A stretch of DNA of 41,234 bases from a bacterium (GTDB lineage: Bacteria > Electryoneota > JAOADG01), in contig JAOADG010000023.1 in assembly GCA_026417415.1 (NCBI GenBank), positions 1 to 41,234 of the forward strand, read 5' to 3'. The translations under genes were made by a program, and so were the position numbers. The notes under the pieces are model-generated. The model was not told where the DNA came from and ran no database searches. It saw only the letters and a list, made by a program, of their open reading frames with translations. How positions within the stretch are numbered: the first letter of the stretch is position 1; each line of letters begins with the position of its first letter. Shown piece by piece: positions 17,926-25,649 of this stretch.

Positions 17926-19713
17926 ATGAATAGAGTTTTTCGATCTAAGTTCAAATTCCAGTCCTTATTCTTCTATCTTTTGCTTTGGGGAATAATTGCT
18001 TCGTCAGCAACTGCCCAAAACTCGGTGCTGTATGTTAGGCCTGCGAATTCAGCGGACTATTTCGAAAAAACGTACCAATTGCAACGCTATTATACCCCCA
18101 AAAATGTCTATTTAGATGATTTGTTATCCAATACTAGATATATTGCACAATTTGCGTCTGATAAAAATTTTCCAACTACACTTGAAGGATACAGTTTTGT
18201 AATCTTACCGGATATCGTTTGTTTGAGCCGCTCCCATTTTCATAAAATTACCGATTATGTAAAAAAAGGGGGTGGCTTGTTTATCACTGGTGGATTGGGT
18301 TCAAGGACCGAATCGGGCGAATTTCAAGGATATGGTTTGTTGCGTGAATTGTTGTCGGTTGAACCCCGCGAAGCCAGTGGTAAGTTAGAAGATCTAAATG
18401 CATTGCAGTTGCGATACGGTTATGCGGGCTCGTTAGCGGCACCACCGGGTTATTACCTATTGGTCGCTCCATCGTTTCAACCGTTGTGTGTTCCTGCCTC
18501 TGCGAATTTGGAAGTGGTGGGATATTGGTCAGAAGCCGATTACGACGAGGTGGATCCTGCGACCATTAAACGAGAAGCGGGGTTGGTGATACGGGAGTTT
18601 CCCTCGGGCGGACGAATAGTATGGGTTGGAACAGATTTGGAAGATTTGGTACGAAACAGTTCTACCCGTCCTTTTTATCGCCCGATAGTACGACAGCTGT
18701 TTGAATGGGTGGCCGGAGAAGCAGTCGCTGGCATTGAACCTTGGCCCGAGCGTTATCGGAATGCAGTTCTAATTCACGGGGATATTGAGACCAACTTTGA
18801 AAAAGTAGTCAATGTGATTGATCCGTTTACCAAGTACAAAGTAAAAACAACGTTTAATTTACTGATGAATCAGGCGGAACGGTACCCGGATATTCTAAAG
18901 CGTTTGGGTGCTACCGGGGGCGAGTTAAGTTCGCATGCTTACGAGCATGATCATTTTCTTTATCAACCGTACGATGTTCAGTATAATCGTATTCAGCGTT
19001 TTCTGGAAGTGAGTAAAAAGTACGGTTTTAAGCCCATGGGTCTAAGACCCCCGTATCTATCGTTTGATGAAAATACTATTGAAGCCGCCATCCAGAACAA
19101 TTTGTTGTATATTACCTCCGATCGTTATCCCATCTCTGCTTATCCCAGAGTGGTGCATTCTAAAAACGATAGTACTAAAAAGTTGGTCTTATTCTCAAAA
19201 AACGAACTTGACGATTACGATTTATTTGAAAAATTGGCAGTAAAAAACCCAAACGACATTCGTAGAATGGTGTTAGAAGATTATCAACGGGTTTCCGATA
19301 TGCGGGGTTTATATTCGTTTAACTACCATAGCCAATTTTTGGCACATCCGGAACTGGTGGTTGCTGCGGAAGCGTTGCTTTCCACAGTAACCCCTCAAAA
19401 AGAGGTCTGGATTGCTACTGCCTCTCAAATTGCAGAATGGATATTGCAACGAGATGCATTGCAGGTGGATATTGCTTCCAACTACGGGCGTTTGACCGTT
19501 TCTATTGTCAATACGGGAATCCCCATGACTTCGCAGGCCTATGTCCGTGTGATCCCCCCTGCCTACAAAATGCGAGCAGGTTATACTGGGAGTGCGATGC
19601 GTGGGAATGTAATGGTGGAAAATGGCTTGGTAAAAGTACCCAAATTGAAAACCGGTGAACGGTTTTCCATTGAGATAGCCCCTTCGCAGTTTACCACCAG
19701 TTCATTGCGCTAA
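17926..19713 (+). CDS. Secreted GATase-like/polysaccharide-deacetylase protein, copy 3
   Basis: 595 residues from the ATG at 17926, chosen over ATG 17920 because the AGGA before it is then at normal spacing. Signal peptide ends near SSATAQN. The same two modules as copies 1 and 2 are visible: VILPDIVCLSRS and KGGGLFITGG, then AVLIHGDIETNF, SSHAYEHDHF, LRPPYLSFDE, KNELDDYDLF and SFNYHSQFL. Three linked copies with intact motifs suggest duplication followed by some specialisation rather than decay. The stop is two bases before the upp start, so upp may be read from the same transcript. Confidence 0.82.
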   Translation: MNRVFRSKFKFQSLFFYLLLWGIIASSATAQNSVLYVRPANSADYFEKTYQLQRYYTPKNVYLDDLLSNTRYIAQFASDKNFPTTLEGYSFVILPDIVCLSRSHFHKITDYVKKGGGLFITGGLGSRTESGEFQGYGLLRELLSVEPREASGKLEDLNALQLRYGYAGSLAAPPGYYLLVAPSFQPLCVPASANLEVVGYWSEADYDEVDPATIKREAGLVIREFPSGGRIVWVGTDLEDLVRNSSTRPFYRPIVRQLFEWVAGEAVAGIEPWPERYRNAVLIHGDIETNFEKVVNVIDPFTKYKVKTTFNLLMNQAERYPDILKRLGATGGELSSHAYEHDHFLYQPYDVQYNRIQRFLEVSKKYGFKPMGLRPPYLSFDENTIEAAIQNNLLYITSDRYPISAYPRVVHSKNDSTKKLVLFSKNELDDYDLFEKLAVKNPNDIRRMVLEDYQRVSDMRGLYSFNYHSQFLAHPELVVAAEALLSTVTPQKEVWIATASQIAEWILQRDALQVDIASNYGRLTVSIVNTGIPMTSQAYVRVIPPAYKMRAGYTGSAMRGNVMVENGLVKVPKLKTGERFSIEIAPSQFTTSSLR

Positions 19714-19715
19714 AT

Positions 19716-20348
19716 ATGACCTTGATGGAACCGAATAAAAAAGATTTGGCGATTGAGCGCTATCTAACCATCTTAAGAGATCAACACACACCTACTGCAC
19801 AATTTCGGTGGGCAGCAGACAACTTAGCACGTTTGTTGTGTAGTGAAGCCATTGCCAAGTTGCCGCATCGTGAGGTGAATCTGCAAACCCCTGTCGGTGC
19901 CAGTAAAGGGGTTGTGTTGGACACGGAGGTGATGTGTGTGCCGATTTATCGCGCGGGACAGGCGTTGGTACACGCTTTTTTAGAAGTGATCCCTGAGGCA
20001 AAAGTCGGCTCATTGCTCATTCAAAGGGATGAGAGTACTGCCAGACCCAAAATGGTGTATCATAAGTTTCCGCGTCAACTTCCTAAGCACGCCATTATCT
20101 TAGACCCAATGCTGGCAACAGCAGGATCGGCATTAATGGCAGTCACTTATCTGCTTGAGTTAGGGTATTCCCCTTCCCATTTGTATTTTGTGGGAGTGAT
20201 CGCATCCCAAGAGGGGTATCACCGTTTATCCCAGATCATTACAGAAGATCACATCACTATTGGAGTGATTGACCCAGGTTTAACTCCTCAAATGTATATT
20301 GATCCCGGCTTAGGCGATTTTGGTGATCGCTACTTCGGGACAGTTTAA
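19716..20348 (+). CDS. upp: Uracil phosphoribosyltransferase
   Basis: 210 residues, the usual length. Converts uracil and PRPP to UMP in pyrimidine salvage. The PRPP-binding motif is ILDPMLATAGSA (about 127-138), and the family C-terminus is present as IDPGLGDFGDRYFGT, which forms the uracil-binding site. The middle VPIYRAGQALVHAF is also characteristic. The start at 19716 directly follows copy 3 of the deacetylases without a clear ribosome-binding site; ATG 19725 is an alternative. The arsM-like gene follows 31 bases later. Confidence 0.95.
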   Translation: MTLMEPNKKDLAIERYLTILRDQHTPTAQFRWAADNLARLLCSEAIAKLPHREVNLQTPVGASKGVVLDTEVMCVPIYRAGQALVHAFLEVIPEAKVGSLLIQRDESTARPKMVYHKFPRQLPKHAIILDPMLATAGSALMAVTYLLELGYSPSHLYFVGVIASQEGYHRLSQIITEDHITIGVIDPGLTPQMYIDPGLGDFGDRYFGTV

Positions 20349-20379
20349 TCCAATGTTTCATAAGCAAGAAAGTTACCCT

Positions 20380-21186
20380 ATGGATAGTCACGAGATCAAA
20401 AAAAATGTACGCAAACGTTATGGAAAAGTTGCCAGAAAGGCATTTCAAAAAGGTTGTGGTTGTAAAACCAAATTCGTTGCCTGTTGTGATAGCGATTCCA
20501 TCACTGAAGAAGCCATCACTAAACTTAGCCAACAGATTGGTGTAAGTCATGTGATGTCTGAACCTTATAGTGAGGAGGAACGTGCCGCAATTCCTGAGGG
20601 AGCAGATTTGGGTTTGGGTTGTGGAGTTCCTACAAGATACGCCCATTTTAAGCCAGGTGAGACCGTGTTGGATTTAGGTTGTGGTGCGGGAGTGGATAGT
20701 TTTATTGCAGCACGTGCAGTGGGACCATCGGGAAAAGTGATAGGCGTGGACATGACTCCCGAAATGGTTGCACAGGCAAGACGCAATAAAATCCAATTAG
20801 GGGTAGAAAATGTTGAGTTCCTTTTGGGCGAAATTGAGCAATTGCCGATAGAATCTTCGGTGGTAGATATCGTGATTTCCAATTGTGTGATCAATTTGGT
20901 ACCCGACAAGGTAAAAGCATTTTCAGAAATCTACCGCGTTCTCAAGACGGGTGGTAGAATGGTGGTATCCGATTTAATGATTTATGGCGATTTACCCGAA
21001 TCGGTTCGTTCAGATATTGAAGCGTGGGCAGCGTGCATTGCTGGGGCACCAAAGGTAGAAGAGTATCTAAATTTCATTCGCAGTGCAGGCCTACAAAATG
21101 TGAAAATTCTTAAAGAATCCCATTACGATTGGGGTGTCGGGGAAAATTATCGCATCGTCAGCTGCGTGGTTGAATCTTGGAAGTGA
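20380..21186 (+). CDS. arsM: Arsenite S-adenosylmethionine methyltransferase
   Basis: 268 residues from the ATG at 20380; an upstream ATG at 20320 would overlap upp and adds a non-family extension. ArsM transfers methyl groups from SAM to As(III), giving less harmful or volatile products. The three arsenite-binding cysteines typical of ArsM are visible in GLGCGVPT (about C81), ISNCVINLVPDK (about C169) and AACIAGAP (about C219). The SAM motif is VLDLGCGAGVDSF. The N-terminus carries extra cysteines (KGCGCKTKFVACC, about 26-36), seen in many bacterial ArsM proteins. No arsR, arsB or arsC gene is adjacent, so it is either an isolated detoxification gene or acts on another thiophilic substrate. 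Confidence 0.9.
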   Translation: MDSHEIKKNVRKRYGKVARKAFQKGCGCKTKFVACCDSDSITEEAITKLSQQIGVSHVMSEPYSEEERAAIPEGADLGLGCGVPTRYAHFKPGETVLDLGCGAGVDSFIAARAVGPSGKVIGVDMTPEMVAQARRNKIQLGVENVEFLLGEIEQLPIESSVVDIVISNCVINLVPDKVKAFSEIYRVLKTGGRMVVSDLMIYGDLPESVRSDIEAWAACIAGAPKVEEYLNFIRSAGLQNVKILKESHYDWGVGENYRIVSCVVESWK

Positions 21187-21291
21187 CGACCAACTTGGGT
21201 TAGGGAACAAATACCCACTTATTCAATACGGTCACTTTTGCTTCACGTGATCGTAGGGATAGCAATAAAAAAAATGATAGTGAAACGCCCT

Positions 21292-22263
21292 TCAATAACC
21301 ACGGTTAACCGCGAATTCCACAAACATCAGTAGGTGCTGAGAGGCCTCGTTGGGTGGGAACGACTGCAAGAGATTGCGGGCGCGCTGGGCATACTCATTG
21401 GCTTTTTCTTGTGCCAATTCAACCCCTTGATATTGATGGACAAATTCAACAATCTGCTTGATGTCGTGTTTTTTGACCCCGTTGCGAATTTTAGATAGCA
21501 CGCTGTTTTTTTCAGTTTCGCTGGCTTTTTTGAACGCCAAAAGGAGTGGGAGTGTAATCTTATGATCTTTAAGATCTCCACCAACTGGTTTTCCCAAGTG
21601 GGATGAAGAAGCGGTATAGTCCAAAATATCATCGCGAATTTGGAAGGCAATCCCTAAATGTTCTCCGAATGCTTTCCACGCATCTAAGGAAGCATCGCCT
21701 TTATCGGTGCTAAGTACTCCTAACCGAACCGCTCCTGAAAAGAGGGCAGCCGTTTTGTCCGAAATCATTTCAAAATACTTTTCTTCATCGGTATCCAAAT
21801 CAAGGGAAATCGCGGCTTCTTGAAGTTCCCCTTTTGCCATCCGTTTCGCAATCTCAGAAAGCACTTCCAATGCCTCTTGCCGTTTCAGTTCAATGGTGGC
21901 ACTAAGCGCACGTGCCAATAAAAAATCGCCAAACAACACACTGATTTTATTTCCCCACACCGCTTTAAGCGACGCCAACCCCCGTCGCGTATCGCTATTG
22001 TCCACCACATCATCGTGTACCAATGTTGCTGTATGCAATAGTTCCATCACCAAAGCCGCTTGGATGGTGGCTTGGTTGGTTTCCCCATACACTTTTGCAC
22101 ACAGAAACGAAAGCAGTGGTCTTAGCCCCTTACCCCGCTGATCGGTAATGTAATTAATCATTTTGTCAATCAAGGGGATTTTACTAGAAAGTGCTTGTTT
22201 CCATGCTTGATCAAACAGTTCAAACTCTCGTGAGCACAACTTACGAAAAGCGGATAGATCCAT
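21292..22263 (-). CDS. Long-chain all-trans polyprenyl diphosphate synthase
   Basis: 323 residues. Condenses isopentenyl diphosphate with allylic diphosphates to build the side chain of menaquinone or ubiquinone. First aspartate-rich motif LVHDDVVDNSDTRRG and second FQIRDDILDY are both intact; GKGLRPLL and the early KMINYI are also family features. Small residues four and five positions before the first motif (HTATLVHDD) suggest a long product, possibly hepta- or octaprenyl. The start is set at ATG 22263, which has GGGGAT upstream; a GTG at 22293 overlapping the smpB stop (GTGA) is an alternative. The gene follows smpB and is convergent with the arsM-like gene. Confidence 0.92.
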   Translation of the reverse strand: MDLSAFRKLCSREFELFDQAWKQALSSKIPLIDKMINYITDQRGKGLRPLLSFLCAKVYGETNQATIQAALVMELLHTATLVHDDVVDNSDTRRGLASLKAVWGNKISVLFGDFLLARALSATIELKRQEALEVLSEIAKRMAKGELQEAAISLDLDTDEEKYFEMISDKTAALFSGAVRLGVLSTDKGDASLDAWKAFGEHLGIAFQIRDDILDYTASSSHLGKPVGGDLKDHKITLPLLLAFKKASETEKNSVLSKIRNGVKKHDIKQIVEFVHQYQGVELAQEKANEYAQRARNLLQSFPPNEASQHLLMFVEFAVNRGY

Positions 22264-22289
22264 GGGAGTATCCCCGATATGATTCCTAT

Positions 22290-22766
22290 TCACGTAGTTT
22301 TTCCGGTACGTATTTGTTTTAAGGTTCGTTCCAATTCACGTTTATTTTCCCGCTCTTGAATGCTAACGCGTTTATCTGCCTTCTTTTTTCCTAGGGCTAA
22401 TCCCAATTCTACTTTTACCCGATTATTTTTTAAGTAGATTGAAAGTGGAACCAAAGTAGCCCCCTTTTCCTCTACTTGGCGTTGCATTTTACGGAGTTCA
22501 GCACGATGCAAAAGCAGTTTACGCGGTCGAGTGGGATTGTGGTTGGCATAAGCCCCATGATCATAAGGTGAAATGTGAACCCCTACCAACCACAATTCAT
22601 TTCGGAGAAAGCGAGCATAGGCGTCGCGCAACTGAACGCGACCGGCTCGCACCGATTTTACTTCCGAACCCAACAATGCGATACCCGCTTCCCAACGTTG
22701 GGTGATATGAAAATCGTGGAACGCCTTTTTATTTTGTGCAAAAATCTTACTAATTTCTTCGGTCAT
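22290..22766 (-). CDS. smpB: SsrA-binding protein SmpB
   Basis: 158 residues, normal length. Binds tmRNA and delivers it to stalled ribosomes for trans-translation. Family features in order: QNKKAFHDFHI, AGIALLGSEVKSVRAGRVQLRDAYA, HISPYDHGAYANHNPTRPRKLLLH, the GATLVPLSIYLKNNRVKVELGLA strand pair, and the basic tail GKKKADKR followed by a Lys/Arg-rich helix that enters the mRNA channel. No tmRNA gene is visible in this window. Confidence 0.97.
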   Translation of the reverse strand: MTEEISKIFAQNKKAFHDFHITQRWEAGIALLGSEVKSVRAGRVQLRDAYARFLRNELWLVGVHISPYDHGAYANHNPTRPRKLLLHRAELRKMQRQVEEKGATLVPLSIYLKNNRVKVELGLALGKKKADKRVSIQERENKRELERTLKQIRTGKTT

Positions 22767-22794
22767 TCTTTTTACAATAAATCTTTAAAAAAAT

Positions 22795-22823
22795 ATAATA
22801 CGTATTGGAAAAGAAAAATGCAA
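22795..22823 (-). promoter_or_regulatory. Possible promoter for smpB and the prenyl synthase gene
   Basis: On the minus strand TTGCAT (22823-22818) is followed after 17 bases by TATTAT (22800-22795), about 29 bases before the smpB ATG. It lies in the 118-base gap after the cupin gene. The same TTGCAT box occurs at 1275. Confidence 0.38.
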
Positions 22824-22884
22824 ATACCCTTTTCAAACAAGTTACTCGGCTTGGTGTTCGTCATCCAAAGGTGGACTATTGAAA

Positions 22885-23205
22885 CTACTCTTCAATAACT
22901 TGGGTAACAATGTATAGATAATGTAAAGGCACCTCTCCCCGATTGCGAACCCAATGCGTCGTATGTGGTGGAACATAGGCAATCTGCAAAGCGGACAATT
23001 CTATCGTAGAGTGTTCAAGGCACAGTTCACCTAAACCTTGAAGCACCACAATCATCTCTTCGTAAGTTTCTGTGGAATGGCGATCCCCTGCTTGACTTGG
23101 AGCAAGCGTCACGTAACCGCTATGGAGTTTTTGACTAACAGGAGGTCTTAAAATGGGTAGATACCCAACTTCCTCCTTAGGTAAGGATAGAATTTGTATG
23201 TTCAT
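22885..23205 (-). CDS. Small single-domain cupin protein
   Basis: 106 residues forming one cupin barrel. Metal-binding motif 1 is seen around DRHSTETYEEMIVVLQGLGEL and motif 2 as VPPHTTHWVRN, giving a histidine-glutamate-histidine set typical of conserved-barrel proteins. Such small cupins bind a metal or a small ligand; no specific reaction can be assigned. It lies 68 bases after the sulfur operon in the same direction and could be its last gene, or stand alone before smpB. Confidence 0.78.
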   Translation of the reverse strand: MNIQILSLPKEEVGYLPILRPPVSQKLHSGYVTLAPSQAGDRHSTETYEEMIVVLQGLGELCLEHSTIELSALQIAYVPPHTTHWVRNRGEVPLHYLYIVTQVIEE

Positions 23206-23224
23206 TGATGGTTAACCCTTTCAG

Positions 23225-23259
23225 TTTAGTGTAGCGACTTTTTAATCTAAGTCACTAAA
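23225..23259. other. Imperfect hairpin between the YedE-rhodanese and cupin genes
   Basis: Outer arms TTTAGT (23225-23230) and ACTAAA (23254-23259) and inner arms GACTT (23236-23240) and AAGTC (23249-23253) can pair, with a five-base bulge on one side. No U-run follows on the minus strand, so this is at best a weak or processing-type structure. Confidence 0.25.
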
Positions 23260-23273
23260 TTTGTATATGGTGT

Positions 23274-24479
23274 TTAACAACCCCCTTTGATCTTTTTAAC
23301 CGCCCGAGGTTTTTTCTGACCTTTCGTTTTTTCTTCTGCAATCATTTGTTTTAAGGTCTCGCTTGCCATTTTCCTAAATTGAAGCGTTATAGGGTCAAGC
23401 CCTGTGTCCCATTGAGCGGGCTTAACCTCATTAGGTTGCAAATGAAACAGTTGAGCAAAAGTATGGATATCGGTTTCTAAAGGGTACACATTCTTTGCAC
23501 CCAAATGCATTAAGATGCGTGCGATGGTTTCTGCCTGTTTAAGATCTTTCGCAATCACAACTTTTTTTAGAAATTCGTTGCGGATCAGTTCATTCCCACT
23601 TTTTCCTAACACATCCCTTTCGGTAAGCCGCACACTGTTCGGTAAAGCAAACTGCTGAAATTCATCCTCACTACGAAAATCAAAAATTTGCAGGCGAGGA
23701 TCCCGATCTACCAAGCGGAACGCCAATTCGTCCACAGGCATCAGCGCAACTGGGTTTTGTAAAATGTAATCGGTTTTGGATACCATTTGTTCAAGATATT
23801 GTTTGCGGTCAGGCATCCATAGAAACCACAATGCTAAGAGAAAAGTTGCTGCAGTAGCAAGTCGTAACGAAAATGTTGGAAAACTAAGCGAGGGAGCGTT
23901 GTCAGGGTTCACTTTTTTCTCAATTTTTGAAGTCAAAATAAAAGCCATTAGTGCGACCGCGATAAGGATGAATGCAAACACACCTTGTGGGATTCCCAGT
24001 GAATCAAATACATAAATGGGTCCCAAAGCAGATGAATTGACAAAGGATTGGATTGATGGATAAATTTCAGCATACAAAAAAGTGCCCACCATCCCACCTA
24101 TCACAAAGAACAATGCGTCCACTTTTCCTATTGCTAAAGCACAAATGCTGGTCCCGGGACAATATCCACCCAAAATAAAACCAATCCCCATAATTACTCC
24201 CCCTACAATGGCAGGATATAGCCAAGTTGGGTTTATAAAGATAGCGTCCACATCCAGATAGCCCCAATGACCCAAAAGCAATACACCACTCATTGCAGTT
24301 ACCGCTGCAGTAAAAAAGACACGCAGTACAGTGAAATCATAACCATAGAACACCCCTGCCAATCGTCGGGATGAAGAAAACCCCGCTTGTTCCAGGATAA
24401 AGCCAAAGGCGATCCCAATTAAAAAAGCAAGGATTAAATTGAATGGTTCAGAAATCAATTCCGGTACAAATGGTCCCAT
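23274..24479 (-). CDS. YeeE/YedE membrane protein fused to a rhodanese-like domain
   Basis: 401 residues from ATG 24479, which has AGGAGG at ideal spacing; longer in-frame starts overlap the upstream gene. Residues about 1-240 hold roughly six or seven membrane spans of the YeeE/YedE (TsuA-like) family, including GGYCPGTSICA with the pore cysteine that contacts thiosulfate in characterised members. Residues about 265-350 look like a rhodanese fold (LQIFDFRSEDEFQQF, then VVIAKDLKQAETIARIL), but no cysteine is present where the catalytic loop should be. A Lys-rich tail ends in KKIKGGC. The protein has only three cysteines. Likely imports or relays reduced sulfur alongside the octahaem cytochrome genes upstream; the direction of transfer is unknown. 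Confidence 0.85.
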   Translation of the reverse strand: MGPFVPELISEPFNLILAFLIGIAFGFILEQAGFSSSRRLAGVFYGYDFTVLRVFFTAAVTAMSGVLLLGHWGYLDVDAIFINPTWLYPAIVGGVIMGIGFILGGYCPGTSICALAIGKVDALFFVIGGMVGTFLYAEIYPSIQSFVNSSALGPIYVFDSLGIPQGVFAFILIAVALMAFILTSKIEKKVNPDNAPSLSFPTFSLRLATAATFLLALWFLWMPDRKQYLEQMVSKTDYILQNPVALMPVDELAFRLVDRDPRLQIFDFRSEDEFQQFALPNSVRLTERDVLGKSGNELIRNEFLKKVVIAKDLKQAETIARILMHLGAKNVYPLETDIHTFAQLFHLQPNEVKPAQWDTGLDPITLQFRKMASETLKQMIAEEKTKGQKKPRAVKKIKGGC

Positions 24480-24492
24480 GGTTAACCTCCTA

Positions 24493-25005
24493 TTATTTCC
24501 ATAAACGGCGAGCAAAAAAAGCCGCCATATAGCCGGTACCAAATATCGCCATCATAGTAACAAATCCCGCTGTGGACAATACCGCCATCCCACTTAGTGC
24601 AGCACCGCTGGTGCACCCGCGTGCCATTTGGGCGCCAGCAATAAACAACATCCCTCCTAACGCCGCAAAAAACCAGCGCCATTGTGGTTTTAGGTGAGGA
24701 CCGCTTTCTGTGGTCCATTTCAAGCGATTGGACAGTAAACCAGAAAGAAAGGCACCAAAAAGTACTCCCAATACCTCAAATACCAACCATGCTTTTAAGG
24801 GTGGTTCTTTATCTTTACCCACATAATCTTGGTAAAATGGATTCTGGGCGGCGTGATTAGGTGCGGTGGTAATTACTCCCGCAATAATTACATTTTTAAA
24901 TGCTCCACTTGCTCCCAATCCTCGGCCTGTAATGAAAATGGTGGCGAGTAGCAATAAACCTAACAAAAATCCTGCTAAATAAGGGTTCATATACTTGGTG
25001 TTCAT
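24493..25005 (-). CDS. Small YeeE/YedE family membrane protein
   Basis: 170 residues with four hydrophobic segments. It carries the second-type YeeE/YedE signature: ITGRGLGASGAF near the start and AQMARGCTSGAALSG with the conserved cysteine. Together with the larger fusion protein it resembles the two halves of a full-length YeeE transporter, so the two may assemble. The ATG overlaps the stop of the cytochrome b gene (ATGA), and the next start is 13 bases beyond its stop, indicating one operon. Confidence 0.87.
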   Translation of the reverse strand: MNTKYMNPYLAGFLLGLLLLATIFITGRGLGASGAFKNVIIAGVITTAPNHAAQNPFYQDYVGKDKEPPLKAWLVFEVLGVLFGAFLSGLLSNRLKWTTESGPHLKPQWRWFFAALGGMLFIAGAQMARGCTSGAALSGMAVLSTAGFVTMMAIFGTGYMAAFFARRLWK

Positions 25006-25649
25006 ATTACCACCTCCTCTTGTTTTTGGGAATCAGAAGTCGGATGATGATCGGTCACCTCTTCGTATCCAGTAATCATTGCTTTTAGGTTTGAAAAAAT
25101 GGTCGTGCCGGTAGTTATCAGATACAAATGAGCGATCAAAAATGCCACCAAAACAAACGCACCGGCAGTATGCCAATAAGCAATACTTTTTATCCCCACA
25201 AAACCAAAAGGGAGCGTTTCGTATTGCTGTGGGTAACGATAGAAAAGATAGAGAATCCCAGAAAGTCCCATCACGGGGATGACCAATACCTTGAATCCAA
25301 AATAGACAATTCTTTGTAAAGGGTTGAGTTTGCTAAGAGCGGTTTTTCGTGTTGGGTGAGGTGCATTGCGAAATATGCCGAACAAATAATAATCCAACTG
25401 TGCACGAATGTTTTGCAAAGTGGGAAGGTATTGTCTCCACTCCCCCGTAACCAAATGCCAAAAAATGGCAAAAACCACCAAAATTAAGTAAGCAATGGCG
25501 AAGATCTGGTGGTAATGGACTGCATTTTCATATCCAAAAAACGTATAGGAACCGTGAACTTCAAACCCCGTGAGCATCAAAAGCATCACCAACAGGGCTT
25601 GCATCCAGTGCCAAAATCGCTCAAAACGGCGGTATATGTAGATTCGCAT
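25002..25649 (-). CDS. Dihaem cytochrome b membrane subunit
   Basis: 215 residues of the prokaryotic cytochrome b561 / hydrogenase-type cytochrome b family. Four or five membrane spans are seen. Candidate haem-ligand histidines are in RRFERFWHWMQ (H14), AVHYHQIF (H45/H47), FWHLVTGEW (H65) and the last spans YWHTAGAFV and FLIAHLYL. Such subunits pass quinol electrons to periplasmic multihaem partners. It starts within a TAATG overlap with the octahaem cytochrome stop, so the two are probably a quinol-linked pair. Confidence 0.9.
   Translation of the reverse strand: MRIYIYRRFERFWHWMQALLVMLLMLTGFEVHGSYTFFGYENAVHYHQIFAIAYLILVVFAIFWHLVTGEWRQYLPTLQNIRAQLDYYLFGIFRNAPHPTRKTALSKLNPLQRIVYFGFKVLVIPVMGLSGILYLFYRYPQQYETLPFGFVGIKSIAYWHTAGAFVLVAFLIAHLYLITTGTTIFSNLKAMITGYEEVTDHHPTSDSQKQEEVVI

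Noticed and set aside
11284-19713. Complete PNAG or Pel biosynthesis operon
   Set aside because: No GT2 synthase, PelF-type transferase or inner-membrane complex genes are present; only exporter-like and deacetylase-like parts are visible.
22575-22898. Plus-strand gene of about 107 residues opposite smpB
   Set aside because: It lies antisense to the conserved smpB coding sequence, and its protein has no family features.
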